DNA of 33,269 nt from CAZXVW01 sp964644025 (GTDB lineage: Bacteria > Acidobacteriota > Terriglobia > Bryobacterales > Bryobacteraceae): the NCBI GenBank assembly GCA_964644025.1, contig CAZXVW010000025.1:1-33269 (forward strand), written 5' to 3'. The notes under the pieces were generated by a model. It ran no database searches. It was not told the DNA's origin and saw nothing but the letters and a program-made list of their open reading frames with translations. The translations under genes and the position numbers were made by a program. Shown in pieces: positions 8,010 through 15,195 of this stretch. Position 1 is the stretch's first letter. The number at the start of each line of letters is the position of its first letter.

Positions 8010-8051
8010 GTACGCTGTGGAAAACCTCAACTTTCCAGCCACCTCGCGCCG

Positions 8052-8975
8052 TTACTGAACCTGGGGAACGTAGTAACCACCTCGGGCTTTGATCTTTACT
8101 GGGCCGTACCGCTTGCGGGCGGCCGGGGAAAGTTCAACGCGGATATGCCGGAAGGCGCCAGGGGCGCCGCCCGGAGAATAATAGTGAAGGCTGTAACGCG
8201 TGCGGATGTGTTCGATCAGCGCCCGGAATGCGGAATCGGCGTGCCGGCCCTGGATGATTTCACCGCCGGTGGCCCGGGCGAGCGCGAACACGTCGGACCG
8301 GGTGAAATCGGCATTCACATCCGGCCCCCGTGGCGGTCGGGGAGGCGGTGACGCCTCACCAATGACAATCGCGTTCAGTACCGCGTTCGCATCGTAAAGC
8401 GCGCGGATCACCGCCTCGTTCGGGAGTCGGTAGTTCATACCGCCGTTATCGGTGAGGACGATCAGGGCCCGGCGACCGGGTGCGTCGGCTGCCGCGGCTC
8501 GAAGGTAGTGGGCCGCATCGATGACCGCGGCGTTCAGCCGGGTGGCCGTGCCCAGACCGCGGATGAACACAGCATCGGCGACGGCCTCAGACGCCTTGAC
8601 GAAGTCCGTGGTGAAGCGTTGCGGGACCGCCGTCGCGCGGCTGAAAAGCATGACGCCCACGTGGTCCCCGGGATTCAATCCGCTCAACGCCCGCTGGGAA
8701 ACGGTCGCGATCTGCCGCAGGAACCGCCCCATACTGCCGCTCACGTCGAGCAGTAACAACACCCAGAGCGGCTCGGTTTCCCGGCCGAAGTAAGCGATCC
8801 GCTGCGGCTCGCCTTCATCCAGCAGGACGAAGTCGTCCCGTGAAAGGTTCGAAATGGGCTTCTCGGTCGCGGTTACCTGGACATCCACCCTGACCAGCGT
8901 TACGCCGGCGCGGAAGATGGGCATCTCCTGCGCGACCATGCCCCCCGCCAGTAGTAGGATGAATAGCGTCCCCAT
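8052..8975 (-). CDS. VWFA-related Acidobacterial domain protein, exported
   Basis: A 307-aa protein. A short hydrophobic N-terminus (GTLFILLLAGGMVAQ) looks like a signal peptide. Then comes the strand pattern typical of this acidobacterial family (VTLVRVDVQVT, NLSRDDFVLLDEGEPQRI) and a von Willebrand A domain. The MIDAS motif is intact (D77-V-S79-G-S81). The C-terminus (RYSLHYYSPGG ... GGYYVPQV) is characteristic of the family, whose function is not known; a secreted or periplasmic metal-dependent adhesion role is the general expectation. The frame stays open far upstream, but that part is antisense to selB and I reject it. The ATG at 8975 lacks a ribosome binding site and overlaps the divergent selB ATG within CATG. 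Confidence 0.85.
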   Translation of the reverse strand: MGTLFILLLAGGMVAQEMPIFRAGVTLVRVDVQVTATEKPISNLSRDDFVLLDEGEPQRIAYFGRETEPLWVLLLLDVSGSMGRFLRQIATVSQRALSGLNPGDHVGVMLFSRATAVPQRFTTDFVKASEAVADAVFIRGLGTATRLNAAVIDAAHYLRAAAADAPGRRALIVLTDNGGMNYRLPNEAVIRALYDANAVLNAIVIGEASPPPRPPRGPDVNADFTRSDVFALARATGGEIIQGRHADSAFRALIEHIRTRYSLHYYSPGGAPGAFRHIRVELSPAARKRYGPVKIKARGGYYVPQVQ

Positions 8976-10845
8976 GCGTAATATTATCGTCGGAACGGCG
9001 GGCCACATCGACCACGGCAAGACTGCGCTGGTGCAAGCGCTCACCGGCGTCGATACCGACCGGCTGGCCGAGGAGAAGCGGCGGGGAATTTCCATCGAAC
9101 TCGGTTTCGCCGGCCTCGAGCTGGGTCCGGACCTCCGCCTCGGCTTCGTCGACGTCCCCGGCCACGAACGCTTTGTCAAGAATATGCTGGCCGGCGTCGG
9201 GGGCATCGACCTGCTCCTGCTGGTCATCGCCGCGGACGAATCCATCAAGCCGCAGACCCGGGAACACTTCGACATCTGCCGGTTGTTGGGAATCCGGTCC
9301 GGCATTGTCGCCCTGACGAAAGCCGACCTGGTGGACCGCGAAATTCTGAACCTGGTGCGCCTGGAAACCGAAGAGTTCGTCAAGGGATCCTTTCTTGAAG
9401 GGGCGCCGGTCGTCGCCGTGAGCGCGCGGACCGGCCAGGGCATTCCGGAGCTTCGCCGGCGTCTGGCCGAGGCCGCCGGCAGCATCCCCGTGAAGGACAG
9501 CTCGCGGTACTTCCGCCTGCCGGTGGACCGGGCGTTTACGATGCGTGGTTTTGGGACGGTGGTGACCGGAACGCTGGTTTCCGGCTCCGTTCGCACTGAC
9601 CAGGAAGTGGAGGCGCAGCCCGGCGGAGAGCGGTTGCGCGTCCGGGGAATCCAGGTCCACGGCCGGCAGGCGCAGCAGGCATTCGCCGGCCAGCGGACGG
9701 CGCTCAATGTGGCCGGGGCCGGCGTGGCGCGCCTGCGCCGGGGGGTGACGCTCACCGAGCCGGACCTGTTCCAGGCCACGCGGGCAGTGGATTGCCACTT
9801 CGAGCTGTTGCCTTCGGCCAGGCCGCTACGGCACCGGGCGCCGGTGCATTTTCACGCCGGTACCGCCGAGACAGTGGCCGAGGCGCGGCTACTCGACTCC
9901 AATGAGCCGGTCGCTCCCGGCGGCGAAGCCCTGGTCCGCTTCCTCCTCCGGGAGCCGATCCTGCTGGTGCCCGGCGACCGGTTCATCGTCCGAATGTTTT
10001 CCCCGGTGGTCACCATCGGCGGAGGAAGCGTGCTGGAGACCGCACCGCCGCCGCGTCTGCGCCGGGCGGAGTCGGCCCGTCGGCTCAAGGTTCTGCTCAC
10101 GGGTTCACCTGAAGACCGGATTGCGCTGCTGGTGAAGGAAGCGCCCTTCGGTCTCGGCGTCAATGACCTGGTCCGCCGCACCGGCCTGCTGCCCGCGGAA
10201 ATCCAGGCCGCCGGGCAGGACCACCGGCTCCTGTTCCTCGCCGGGCCGCCGCCATGGCTGATCGACCGCAGCCGCTTCGCTTCCCTGCTCGACAAGCTGC
10301 GGGCGGTTCTCACCGCGTTTCATCGCGCCAGTCCCTTGCAGCCGGGCATGTCGAAGCAGGAGTTGCGATCGCGGGAGCTGGCCGGCGCGCCCCCGTTCCT
10401 TCTGGACGCCTTGCTGGCCCAGGCCGGCGACCTCGTAAGCGAGGGGGAAACCGTGCGGCTCTCCTCCCATGAAGTGCGGCTCAGGCAGGACGAGAAGGAG
10501 GCGCTCACCAGGATCGAGAAGGCGTTTGAACGCGCCGGATTGGCGGTTCCGGCCACCGCCGCGGTGCTGGCCAAATGCGGCGTCGAGCCGGCTCGCGCCC
10601 GCCACCTCCTGCAAATCCTGCTCCGCCGGAAACGGCTGGTCAAAGTGGGCGATGAACTGGTGTTCCATTCCTCGGCGATCGGGATTTTGCGCCGTCTGCT
10701 CTCCGAACGCCGGGGACAGCGCTTCACCGTCCCCGAGTTCAAGCGGTGGACCGGCATCTCCCGCAAGTACGCCATCCCGCTGCTGGAGTACCTGGACCGG
10801 GAACGTATCACCCGCCGGGACGGGGACACCCGCGTGGTGCTGTGA
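8974..10845 (+). CDS. selB: Selenocysteine-specific elongation factor SelB
   Basis: A 623-aa translation GTPase that delivers selenocysteyl-tRNA to recoded UGA codons. The G1 motif is GHIDHGKT (10-17), G2 is RGISIELGF, G3 is DVPGH (60-64) and G4 is TKAD (115-118). EF-Tu-like domains 2 and 3 follow (RGFGTVVTGTLVSG, DRFIVRMFSPVVTIGGG). The C-terminal winged-helix repeats end with FKRWTGISRKYAIPLLEYLDRERITRR, the hallmark of SelB domain 4 that binds the SECIS hairpin. The ATG at 8974 is chosen because family members begin a few residues before IIVGTAGHIDHGKT; an in-frame ATG at 8959 is an alternative. No selA, selD or selC was seen nearby. Its presence implies the organism makes selenoproteins. 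Confidence 0.95.
   Translation: MRNIIVGTAGHIDHGKTALVQALTGVDTDRLAEEKRRGISIELGFAGLELGPDLRLGFVDVPGHERFVKNMLAGVGGIDLLLLVIAADESIKPQTREHFDICRLLGIRSGIVALTKADLVDREILNLVRLETEEFVKGSFLEGAPVVAVSARTGQGIPELRRRLAEAAGSIPVKDSSRYFRLPVDRAFTMRGFGTVVTGTLVSGSVRTDQEVEAQPGGERLRVRGIQVHGRQAQQAFAGQRTALNVAGAGVARLRRGVTLTEPDLFQATRAVDCHFELLPSARPLRHRAPVHFHAGTAETVAEARLLDSNEPVAPGGEALVRFLLREPILLVPGDRFIVRMFSPVVTIGGGSVLETAPPPRLRRAESARRLKVLLTGSPEDRIALLVKEAPFGLGVNDLVRRTGLLPAEIQAAGQDHRLLFLAGPPPWLIDRSRFASLLDKLRAVLTAFHRASPLQPGMSKQELRSRELAGAPPFLLDALLAQAGDLVSEGETVRLSSHEVRLRQDEKEALTRIEKAFERAGLAVPATAAVLAKCGVEPARARHLLQILLRRKRLVKVGDELVFHSSAIGILRRLLSERRGQRFTVPEFKRWTGISRKYAIPLLEYLDRERITRRDGDTRVVL
8983..8988 (-). promoter_or_regulatory. Candidate -10 box for leaderless VWFA mRNA
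   Basis: On the minus strand GATAAT (8988-8983) ends 7 nt before the ATG at 8975, so transcription should begin at or next to the start codon. The box lies inside codons 4-5 of selB on the other strand. The -35 region is weak. Confidence 0.4.
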
Positions 10846-10853
10846 TCCAGTGC

Positions 10854-10882
10854 GCGCACCGATCTGGACGGGCTCGGTGCGC
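10854..10882 (+). terminator. Stable hairpin after selB
   Basis: GCGCACCGA (10854-10862) pairs perfectly with TCGGTGCGC (10874-10882) around an 11-nt loop, 8 nt after the selB stop. No T run follows. It may be a factor-dependent terminator or an mRNA-stabilising element separating selB from the next gene. Confidence 0.4.
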
Positions 10883-10934
10883 AATTCAGACTTGACTTTG
10901 GGCGAAGAAACGGCGAAGATAGAGCTGGTGTCGC

Positions 10935-11966
10935 ATGTGGTTCACAGAGTATTCCCGGCCGCGCCTCGCTGGCCTTGCTCGCCTGGCTGCCTCCGGCGGC
11001 GTGCTGGCCGCCAAGCGGCGCGTGGAGTATCTCAATCTGCCCGCGCAGCGGCTGGTTAACCGGTGCAGGAGCCGCCGGGTCCCTTTCCGCTGGACGATCA
11101 ATCCGTACCGCGGTTGTGAGTTCGGTTGCCGGTACTGCTACGCACGCTACACCCATGAGTTTCTGGAACTACGCGATCCGCTCGACTTTGAAACGAAGAT
11201 CTTTGTCAAGCAGTTCCACCCGGCCCGGTTCCGGGAGGAGCTTGGCAAGATCCCGCCGGCCGACTGGATTGCGATCGGCACCGCCACCGATCCCTATCAG
11301 CCGGCCGAACGGCGGTACGGCGTAACGCGGAAACTGCTTTCCGTGCTCAGCCGGGTGCGCGGCCGGCGGCTGTCCATCACCACCAAGTCCGATCTCGTTG
11401 TCCGGGACCTCGACTTGCTTGTCTCGATCGGGCGAAGGAACATGCTCCACGTGGCCGTTTCCATCACCACGATGGACGAGCCCCTGGCCCGGCTGCTCGA
11501 ACCATATGCCCCGGCGCCGCGCTTGCGCATGGCGGCGGTGCGGACCCTGAGGGCGGCCGGAGTCCAGGCCGGCGTGCTGCTCTGTCCGATCCTGCCGGAA
11601 ATCAACGACAGCGAACCGGCGCTCGACGCAGTGGCGCGGGCGGCGGCGCGGGCCCGCGCGGCCTGCCTTGGCGGTGGCCTGGCGTTTCTGAAGCCGGGCG
11701 CCCGGCAGGTCTTCTTTGCTTTCCTGGGGCAGCACTTCCCGTCTCTGGCCGCGCCGTACCGGCGGTGGTTCGCGGGAAACGGATTCCCGCGCGGTTCCTG
11801 CTCATCCAGGATCACTGAGAGGCTCGAACGCGTCCGCGCGAGGCGCGCGCTGCCGGGCCGCTTCCCGGAATATCGGCCCCCCGGTTGGCGCGGGGAAGCC
11901 CAGCGGGAATTGCCGTTCGGCGGCGCTGGAGAGGACGAGCACTTGTCAGTGACAAGTACTTGCTGA
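10935..11966 (+). CDS. Radical SAM protein, spore-photoproduct-lyase-like (Rv2578c family)
   Basis: A 343-aa radical SAM enzyme. The iron-sulfur motif is C61-x3-C65-x2-C68 inside NPYRGCEFGCRYCYARYTHEF, the typical form in the family annotated as Rv2578c-like or SplB-related. Further barrel motifs are visible: IAIGTATDPYQPAE, LSITTKSDLVVRDLDLL, VAVSITTMDEPLARLLEP and VLLCPILPEINDSE. The substrate is unknown; true SplB repairs spore photoproduct, but this family occurs in non-spore-formers. The ATG at 10935 has at best a weak ribosome binding site. The 3' end overlaps the promoter and operator of the following gene pair. Confidence 0.88.
   Translation: MWFTEYSRPRLAGLARLAASGGVLAAKRRVEYLNLPAQRLVNRCRSRRVPFRWTINPYRGCEFGCRYCYARYTHEFLELRDPLDFETKIFVKQFHPARFREELGKIPPADWIAIGTATDPYQPAERRYGVTRKLLSVLSRVRGRRLSITTKSDLVVRDLDLLVSIGRRNMLHVAVSITTMDEPLARLLEPYAPAPRLRMAAVRTLRAAGVQAGVLLCPILPEINDSEPALDAVARAAARARAACLGGGLAFLKPGARQVFFAFLGQHFPSLAAPYRRWFAGNGFPRGSCSSRITERLERVRARRALPGRFPEYRPPGWRGEAQRELPFGGAGEDEHLSVTSTC
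11941..11962. promoter_or_regulatory. Double palindromic operator overlapping a -35 box
   Basis: ACTTGTCA-G-TGACAAGT (11941-11957) is a perfect inverted repeat. It overlaps a second perfect palindrome CAAGTACTTG (11953-11962), so the ACTTG half-site occurs three times in alternating orientation. The second palindrome covers the first three bases of the -35 box. A regulator bound here should block RNA polymerase; the winged-helix protein encoded in the controlled operon is the obvious candidate. Confidence 0.6.
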
Positions 11967-11988
11967 TTATCTCCCAAGGGGCTATAAT
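11960..11988 (+). promoter_or_regulatory. Near-consensus sigma70 promoter
   Basis: TTGCTG (11960-11965), a 17-nt spacer and TATAAT (11983-11988). The -10 box is perfect, and the GTG at 11995 falls where transcription should start. The promoter overlaps the last codons of the radical SAM gene. Confidence 0.75.
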
Positions 11989-11994
11989 AACCCC

Positions 11995-12609
11995 GTGGGG
12001 CTCATAAAGGAACTCCGGCCGCGAGTGGTGAAAAGCATTGGTATCCACGCGCACGCTCTCGACAACCTCCGCTACATCCGCCAGGCGATGGAACGCGCCG
12101 GTTCCTTTACCGCGGTGCCGGGCTGGGGCGCCGTGGCGATGGGAGCCGTGGCCGTGGCGGCCGGCGTGGTGGCTTCCCGGCAAACCGGCATGCGGGATGC
12201 GCTGGCTGTTTGGATCGTCGCGGGGGCCCTCGCGCTGAGCCTGGGCCTGCTAACGATGGGCCTGAAGCTGCGGACCGCCGAGACTCCCGCGCTGGCGGCG
12301 CCAGCACGCAAGTTCATCCTCAGCTTCGCCCCGCCACTGGTGACCGGCGGCCTGCTGACCATCGCGATGTACCGGGCCGGATCCCTGGCGCCCATCCCCG
12401 GAGTCTGGCTGCTGTTGTACGGTACCGCGGTGATGGCCGGGGGGGCCTTCTCGGTCAAGCCGGTTCCGGTGATGGGTTTCTGCTTCATGGTCGCCGGCGC
12501 GGCCGCGCTGTTCGTTCCTCCCGGCTGGGAGAACCTGTTCCTGGCGGCCGGTTTCGGGGGGCTGCACATTATTTTCGGAATCTGGATCGCAAGGAGGTAC
12601 GGTGGCTAG
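11995..12609 (+). CDS. Six-TM membrane protein of unknown function
   Basis: A 204-aa integral membrane protein. Helices are visible at about 44-61, 69-90, 107-127, 136-153, 156-174 and 180-199. The cytosolic N-terminus carries HAHALDNLRYIRQAMERAGSFTAVPGWG, which I recall from hypothetical proteins of acidobacteria paired with winged-helix regulators. The GTG at 11995 lies 6 nt after TATAAT, so it would be translated from a leaderless mRNA. GTG at 12025 or 12028, behind AAAGGA, is an alternative start that would better match where the conserved part begins. It overlaps the next gene by 8 bp. Function is unknown; a membrane sensor controlling the regulator is possible. Confidence 0.75.
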   Translation: MGLIKELRPRVVKSIGIHAHALDNLRYIRQAMERAGSFTAVPGWGAVAMGAVAVAAGVVASRQTGMRDALAVWIVAGALALSLGLLTMGLKLRTAETPALAAPARKFILSFAPPLVTGGLLTIAMYRAGSLAPIPGVWLLLYGTAVMAGGAFSVKPVPVMGFCFMVAGAAALFVPPGWENLFLAAGFGGLHIIFGIWIARRYGG

Positions 12610-12979
12610 ACAACTCGCCTTTGCCGAACAAGAGGGCGGCCGCCGGCAGGCCGGCAAGTCCGCGGTCAAGTGGCCCGGGAAAGGTCTGCCGAAGCTGGAC
12701 CGCCTGATCCACGAACGAATGCGCCTCGGCATTGTGAGCGCGCTGGCGGTAAACAAGTCGCTGAGTTTCAGCGACTTGAAGCGATTGCTCGGGACCACGG
12801 ACGGCAACGTCGCCATCCACGCCCGCAAGCTGGAGGACGCCCAGTACATTACCTGCAAGAAGTCTTTCGTCGGCCGGGTGCCCAAGACCGAGTACCGGCT
12901 GACGGCGGCGGGACGCCGGGCGCTGGAGCGCTACCTCAACCACATGGAAGCGCTGATCCAGGCGATGCGCGAAGGGTAG
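12602..12979 (+). CDS. Winged-helix transcriptional regulator (HTH_34-like)
   Basis: A 125-aa protein. After a basic, flexible N-terminus (residues 1-35) a winged helix follows: LDRLIHERMRLGIVSALAVNKSLSFSDLKRLLGTTDGNVAIHARKLEDAQYITCKKSFVGR, with wing PKTEYRLTAAGRRALERYL. This is the MarR/ArsR-related single-domain winged helix found next to membrane proteins in this type of bacterium. The GTG at 12602 has a full AAGGAGGT site inside the end of the upstream gene, so the two are translationally coupled. It is the likely autoregulator acting at the palindromes at 11941-11962. Confidence 0.85.
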   Translation: MARQLAFAEQEGGRRQAGKSAVKWPGKGLPKLDRLIHERMRLGIVSALAVNKSLSFSDLKRLLGTTDGNVAIHARKLEDAQYITCKKSFVGRVPKTEYRLTAAGRRALERYLNHMEALIQAMREG

Positions 12980-12993
12980 CCCGGGGCTTTTTT
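12978..12993 (+). terminator. Short stem with T run after the winged-helix gene
   Basis: AGCC-CGG-GGCT is followed by TTTTT right at the stop codon. The 4-bp stem is short, so termination would be partial and might let some transcripts run into uppS. Confidence 0.4.
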
Positions 12994-13009
12994 GCGGCGA
13001 GGCTTTGTA

Positions 13010-13729
13010 ATGGAAAGTACTTCGGAACAACAAAGACGCCTCCACGTGGCGATCATCATGGATGGCAACGGGCGCTGGGCTGCGGCGCGCGGCTGGCCGC
13101 GAACCGCCGGCCACCGGGCCGGCGCGGTGGCGGTGCGCCGGGCCGTGGAAGCCGCCCCGGGGCTCGGCATCGGGACGCTCACCCTGTATGCTTTCTCTTC
13201 CGACAACTGGAAGCGGCCCGCGGCGGAGGTTCACACGCTGATGGAATTGCTTCACCGCTACTTGCGGCAGGAAACCGCGCGCTGCGTGGAAAAGGGCATC
13301 CGCGTCAGCGTGATCGGCCGGCGGGACCGCCTCTCGCTGGCGTTGTGCTCGGCGATCGAGACGACGGAAAACGCCACCGCCGGCGGCAAGACGCTGCATC
13401 TCCGCATTGCCGTGGATTACTCCTCCCGGGACGCGATCTTCGCCGCTGTCCGGCGTTTGCGTTCCTGCCCGGAGATCACCCGCTCCCAATTCACTCGGAT
13501 GCTGACCGGCGGGGACGGCGCCGTCTCGGAGGTCGACCTGCTGATTCGCACCGGTGGCGAGCAACGCCTCAGTGACTTTCTCCTGTGGGAATGCGCTTAC
13601 GCCGAGCTGTATTTCACCCCGGTGATGTGGCCGGAGTTTACCGGAGCCGATCTGGAAGCGGCCATCCGGGACTATCGCCGGCGCGAGCGCCGTTTCGGGG
13701 GCGTCCCCCTGCAAACGGCAACCGGGTAG
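13010..13729 (+). CDS. uppS: Isoprenyl (undecaprenyl-type) diphosphate synthase
   Basis: A 239-aa cis-prenyltransferase from ATG 13010, preceded by GCGAGG; a TTG at 12992 is less likely. Motifs are intact: HVAIIMDGNGRWA with catalytic Asp18, GHRAGA, TLYAFSSDNWKRP, and DLLIRTGGEQRLSDFLLWECAYAELYF with the conserved C-terminal Arg and Glu. Length fits the family (E. coli 253). It makes the lipid carrier for peptidoglycan and surface polysaccharides and acts at the cytosolic membrane face. The usual cdsA neighbour is absent. The 8-bp palindrome core AAGTACTT of the upstream operator recurs at 13015-13022, just inside this gene. Confidence 0.93.
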   Translation: MESTSEQQRRLHVAIIMDGNGRWAAARGWPRTAGHRAGAVAVRRAVEAAPGLGIGTLTLYAFSSDNWKRPAAEVHTLMELLHRYLRQETARCVEKGIRVSVIGRRDRLSLALCSAIETTENATAGGKTLHLRIAVDYSSRDAIFAAVRRLRSCPEITRSQFTRMLTGGDGAVSEVDLLIRTGGEQRLSDFLLWECAYAELYFTPVMWPEFTGADLEAAIRDYRRRERRFGGVPLQTATG

Positions 13730-13783
13730 GCACGGGCGCTCGCGCTCCCCGCTGACCCCCCGGAGTTGGCGGACACCTCAAGC

Positions 13784-14218
13784 TCAGCGTTTCGCCGCGG
13801 ACGGTGAGGAAGGCTCCGGGCCGACGGGCGCCCCGCTTCCCGCTTGCAATTCTTCGAGGGCTTCCCGCGCCCGGTCCAGCAACACCTGGACGAGCGCCGG
13901 GTGCCCTCCCATCGGCGCCGCCGTGTGGATTGGCAGGCCCGGATACATGCGCGCGGCCTCTGCGATCCGGTGCGGGAGATCCTCGGCGGCGTGGCGGCCG
14001 AGCGTGAGGAAATACGGGAGGACGAGAATGCGTTCGGCGCCCCGCCGCACGAGCCGGTCGACGGCCGACGGCAAGTCCGGGGCAACGCAATCGAGGAAGG
14101 CGGCTTCCACCAGCTCATGGCCGGCGGCCGTAGCCACGCTCGCCGCGACGGCGCGCACCGCCTGGTTGGCGCTTTCCAGGCGGGAACCGTGAGCGAAGAT
14201 GACCAGTCCGGTTTTCAC
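13784..14218 (-). CDS. cbiX: CbiX-type sirohydrochlorin chelatase (short form)
   Basis: A 144-aa single-domain class II chelatase. Residue His10 lies in LVIFAHGSR, the metal-binding motif, and a second conserved region reads ILVLPYFLTLGRHAAEDLP. Members insert Co or Fe/Ni into sirohydrochlorin or related tetrapyrroles. The last 20 residues are a Pro/Ser tail, not the His-rich tail seen in some CbiX. The GTG at 14218 has GAGG upstream. It lies 48 bp after the Cys-rich gene on the same strand and converges with uppS. No other cobalamin or siroheme gene is nearby, so the metal cannot be told. Confidence 0.87.
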   Translation of the reverse strand: MKTGLVIFAHGSRLESANQAVRAVAASVATAAGHELVEAAFLDCVAPDLPSAVDRLVRRGAERILVLPYFLTLGRHAAEDLPHRIAEAARMYPGLPIHTAAPMGGHPALVQVLLDRAREALEELQAGSGAPVGPEPSSPSAAKR

Positions 14219-14266
14219 GCTTGCCTCGGGCTGTCAGTGCCCCATGCGCCGCCGCTCGGGCGCGGC

Positions 14267-14899
14267 TCAGGGAACCACGACGGGACCGGCCGCCGAAGGC
14301 TGATCTCCGGGGAAGTGGGTCCGCAGGAAGTCCAGAAACGCCCGCCCGCGCCGGCGGCCATTGGCCTGATGGTACTCCACCCGCTGGAGAAACACCAGAA
14401 CGCCGAGCACGTCCTTATCCCGGATGGTGTGGACGCCGGTCTGCTCCGCCATCTGGCGCCGGTATTCGCTGATCGCGGTCCCCAACCTCTGCTGAATCGC
14501 CCCGGCGTAAGGGTTGTTGGTGTGGGTTTCATAAATCAACCCGCTCTCCAGGGTCAGGTAGGTCCGGATCATCGCTTGCAGGGCCTCCCGGACGTCGCTG
14601 TCCACCACGCCGGGCGTCGTCAGCGCGGCCGTGACCAGCGCGCGGCCGATGTGATTCACCAGATGCTCGTTCCGGTGCAGGAATTGCTTGGTGACCTCGA
14701 TGTCCTTGTTGGGAATCTCATCCGGATCCACTTCGGGCGGCTTCTCGTGCCGGCGGGCCTCTTGGAGGAATTCGCACTCCAGCGGGCAGTCGATGCTGAT
14801 TTCCCGTTCCTCGCCGCAACAACGGGGACAGATATCACCGCGCACACCCGGACAGTACCGGCGGGCACGACGCTTCTCACAGAGTTCGCAAACGCTCAT
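14267..14899 (-). CDS. Cys-rich zinc-binding-like protein of unknown function
   Basis: A 210-aa protein from ATG 14899 (an ATG at 14926 would add nine residues; neither has a clear ribosome binding site). The N-terminus holds eight cysteines at positions 4, 7, 16, 24, 27, 28, 38 and 42 (CELC, CPRCC, CPLEC), which look like paired zinc knuckles. The remainder is mostly helical, with VTKQFLHRNEHLVNHIGRALVTAAL and a C-terminal basic stretch. I recognise it only as a conserved hypothetical type; no enzyme motif is seen. It is co-oriented with cbiX and divergent from the 59-aa gene. Confidence 0.75.
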   Translation of the reverse strand: MSVCELCEKRRARRYCPGVRGDICPRCCGEEREISIDCPLECEFLQEARRHEKPPEVDPDEIPNKDIEVTKQFLHRNEHLVNHIGRALVTAALTTPGVVDSDVREALQAMIRTYLTLESGLIYETHTNNPYAGAIQQRLGTAISEYRRQMAEQTGVHTIRDKDVLGVLVFLQRVEYHQANGRRRGRAFLDFLRTHFPGDQPSAAGPVVVP

Positions 14900-15010
14900 G
14901 AGGGTTTCAGCAATTGCGGGAGCCATCCCAGCGGCGAGGCGAGACGCGGTCAGCTCCGGCCCCGGTCCATTCCGCTGCCTTTGTAAGCTTCTATCGTATC
15001 ATTTACATCA

Positions 15011-15190
15011 ATGGCGCAGATGGACCTCTATTTCAAGGTTGAAATCGATCAGGATCCGGAGGAGAAGCTCGAGCGGCTCGTTACTGAGATCGAGCGTCAA
15101 CTGCGGCGAGTCTACGGGGTGCGCGCAGTGGAATTCTCCCACGCGGTCTCCCGTTCCGAGGACAGCGGCTGGAACGGCCCGGGGAGTTGA
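15011..15190 (+). CDS. Small acidic/charged protein, 59 aa
   Basis: ATG 15011 to TGA 15190 encodes MAQMDLYFKVEIDQDPEEKL and then ERLVTEIERQLRRVYGVR. It reads as beta strand, charged amphipathic helix, strand (VRAVEFSHAVS), a compact ferredoxin-like half fold. Codon use matches the neighbours. No ribosome binding site is seen, but TATCAT (14997-15002) lies 8 nt before the ATG, suggesting a near-leaderless mRNA. It ends 5 bp from the convergent dGTPase gene. Function unknown. Confidence 0.65.
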   Translation: MAQMDLYFKVEIDQDPEEKLERLVTEIERQLRRVYGVRAVEFSHAVSRSEDSGWNGPGS

Positions 15191-15195
15191 CCGGT

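Larger units (their letters stand above)
7250..8051. other. 800-bp gene-poor region
   Basis: No convincing gene. The open frames here (for example plus-strand 7243-7860) are Pro/Arg/Ser-rich, have no recognisable domain, and look like products of GC bias. On the minus strand near 7303-7420 a short frame (SPPPRGGGSVLELES) faintly resembles a histidine-kinase ATPase C-terminus upstream of the regulator, but upstream frames are broken. A perfect 20-bp palindrome at 7340-7359 and a hairpin at 7991-8009 are the only structures seen. Confidence 0.55.

Noticed and set aside
8976..9779. Upstream extension of the VWFA frame to a 575-aa protein
   Set aside because: The added part is Arg/Ser/Pro-rich, fully antisense to selB and has no family features; it is a GC-bias shadow.
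10846..10934. tRNA-Sec or SECIS after selB
   Set aside because: Only a simple 9-bp hairpin is present; no cloverleaf, no UCA anticodon arm and too short for selC.
12670..13575. 301-aa plus-strand frame overlapping the winged-helix and uppS genes
   Set aside because: Shadow frame in Arg/Gly/Pro-rich register; the genes in the other frame have clear family motifs.
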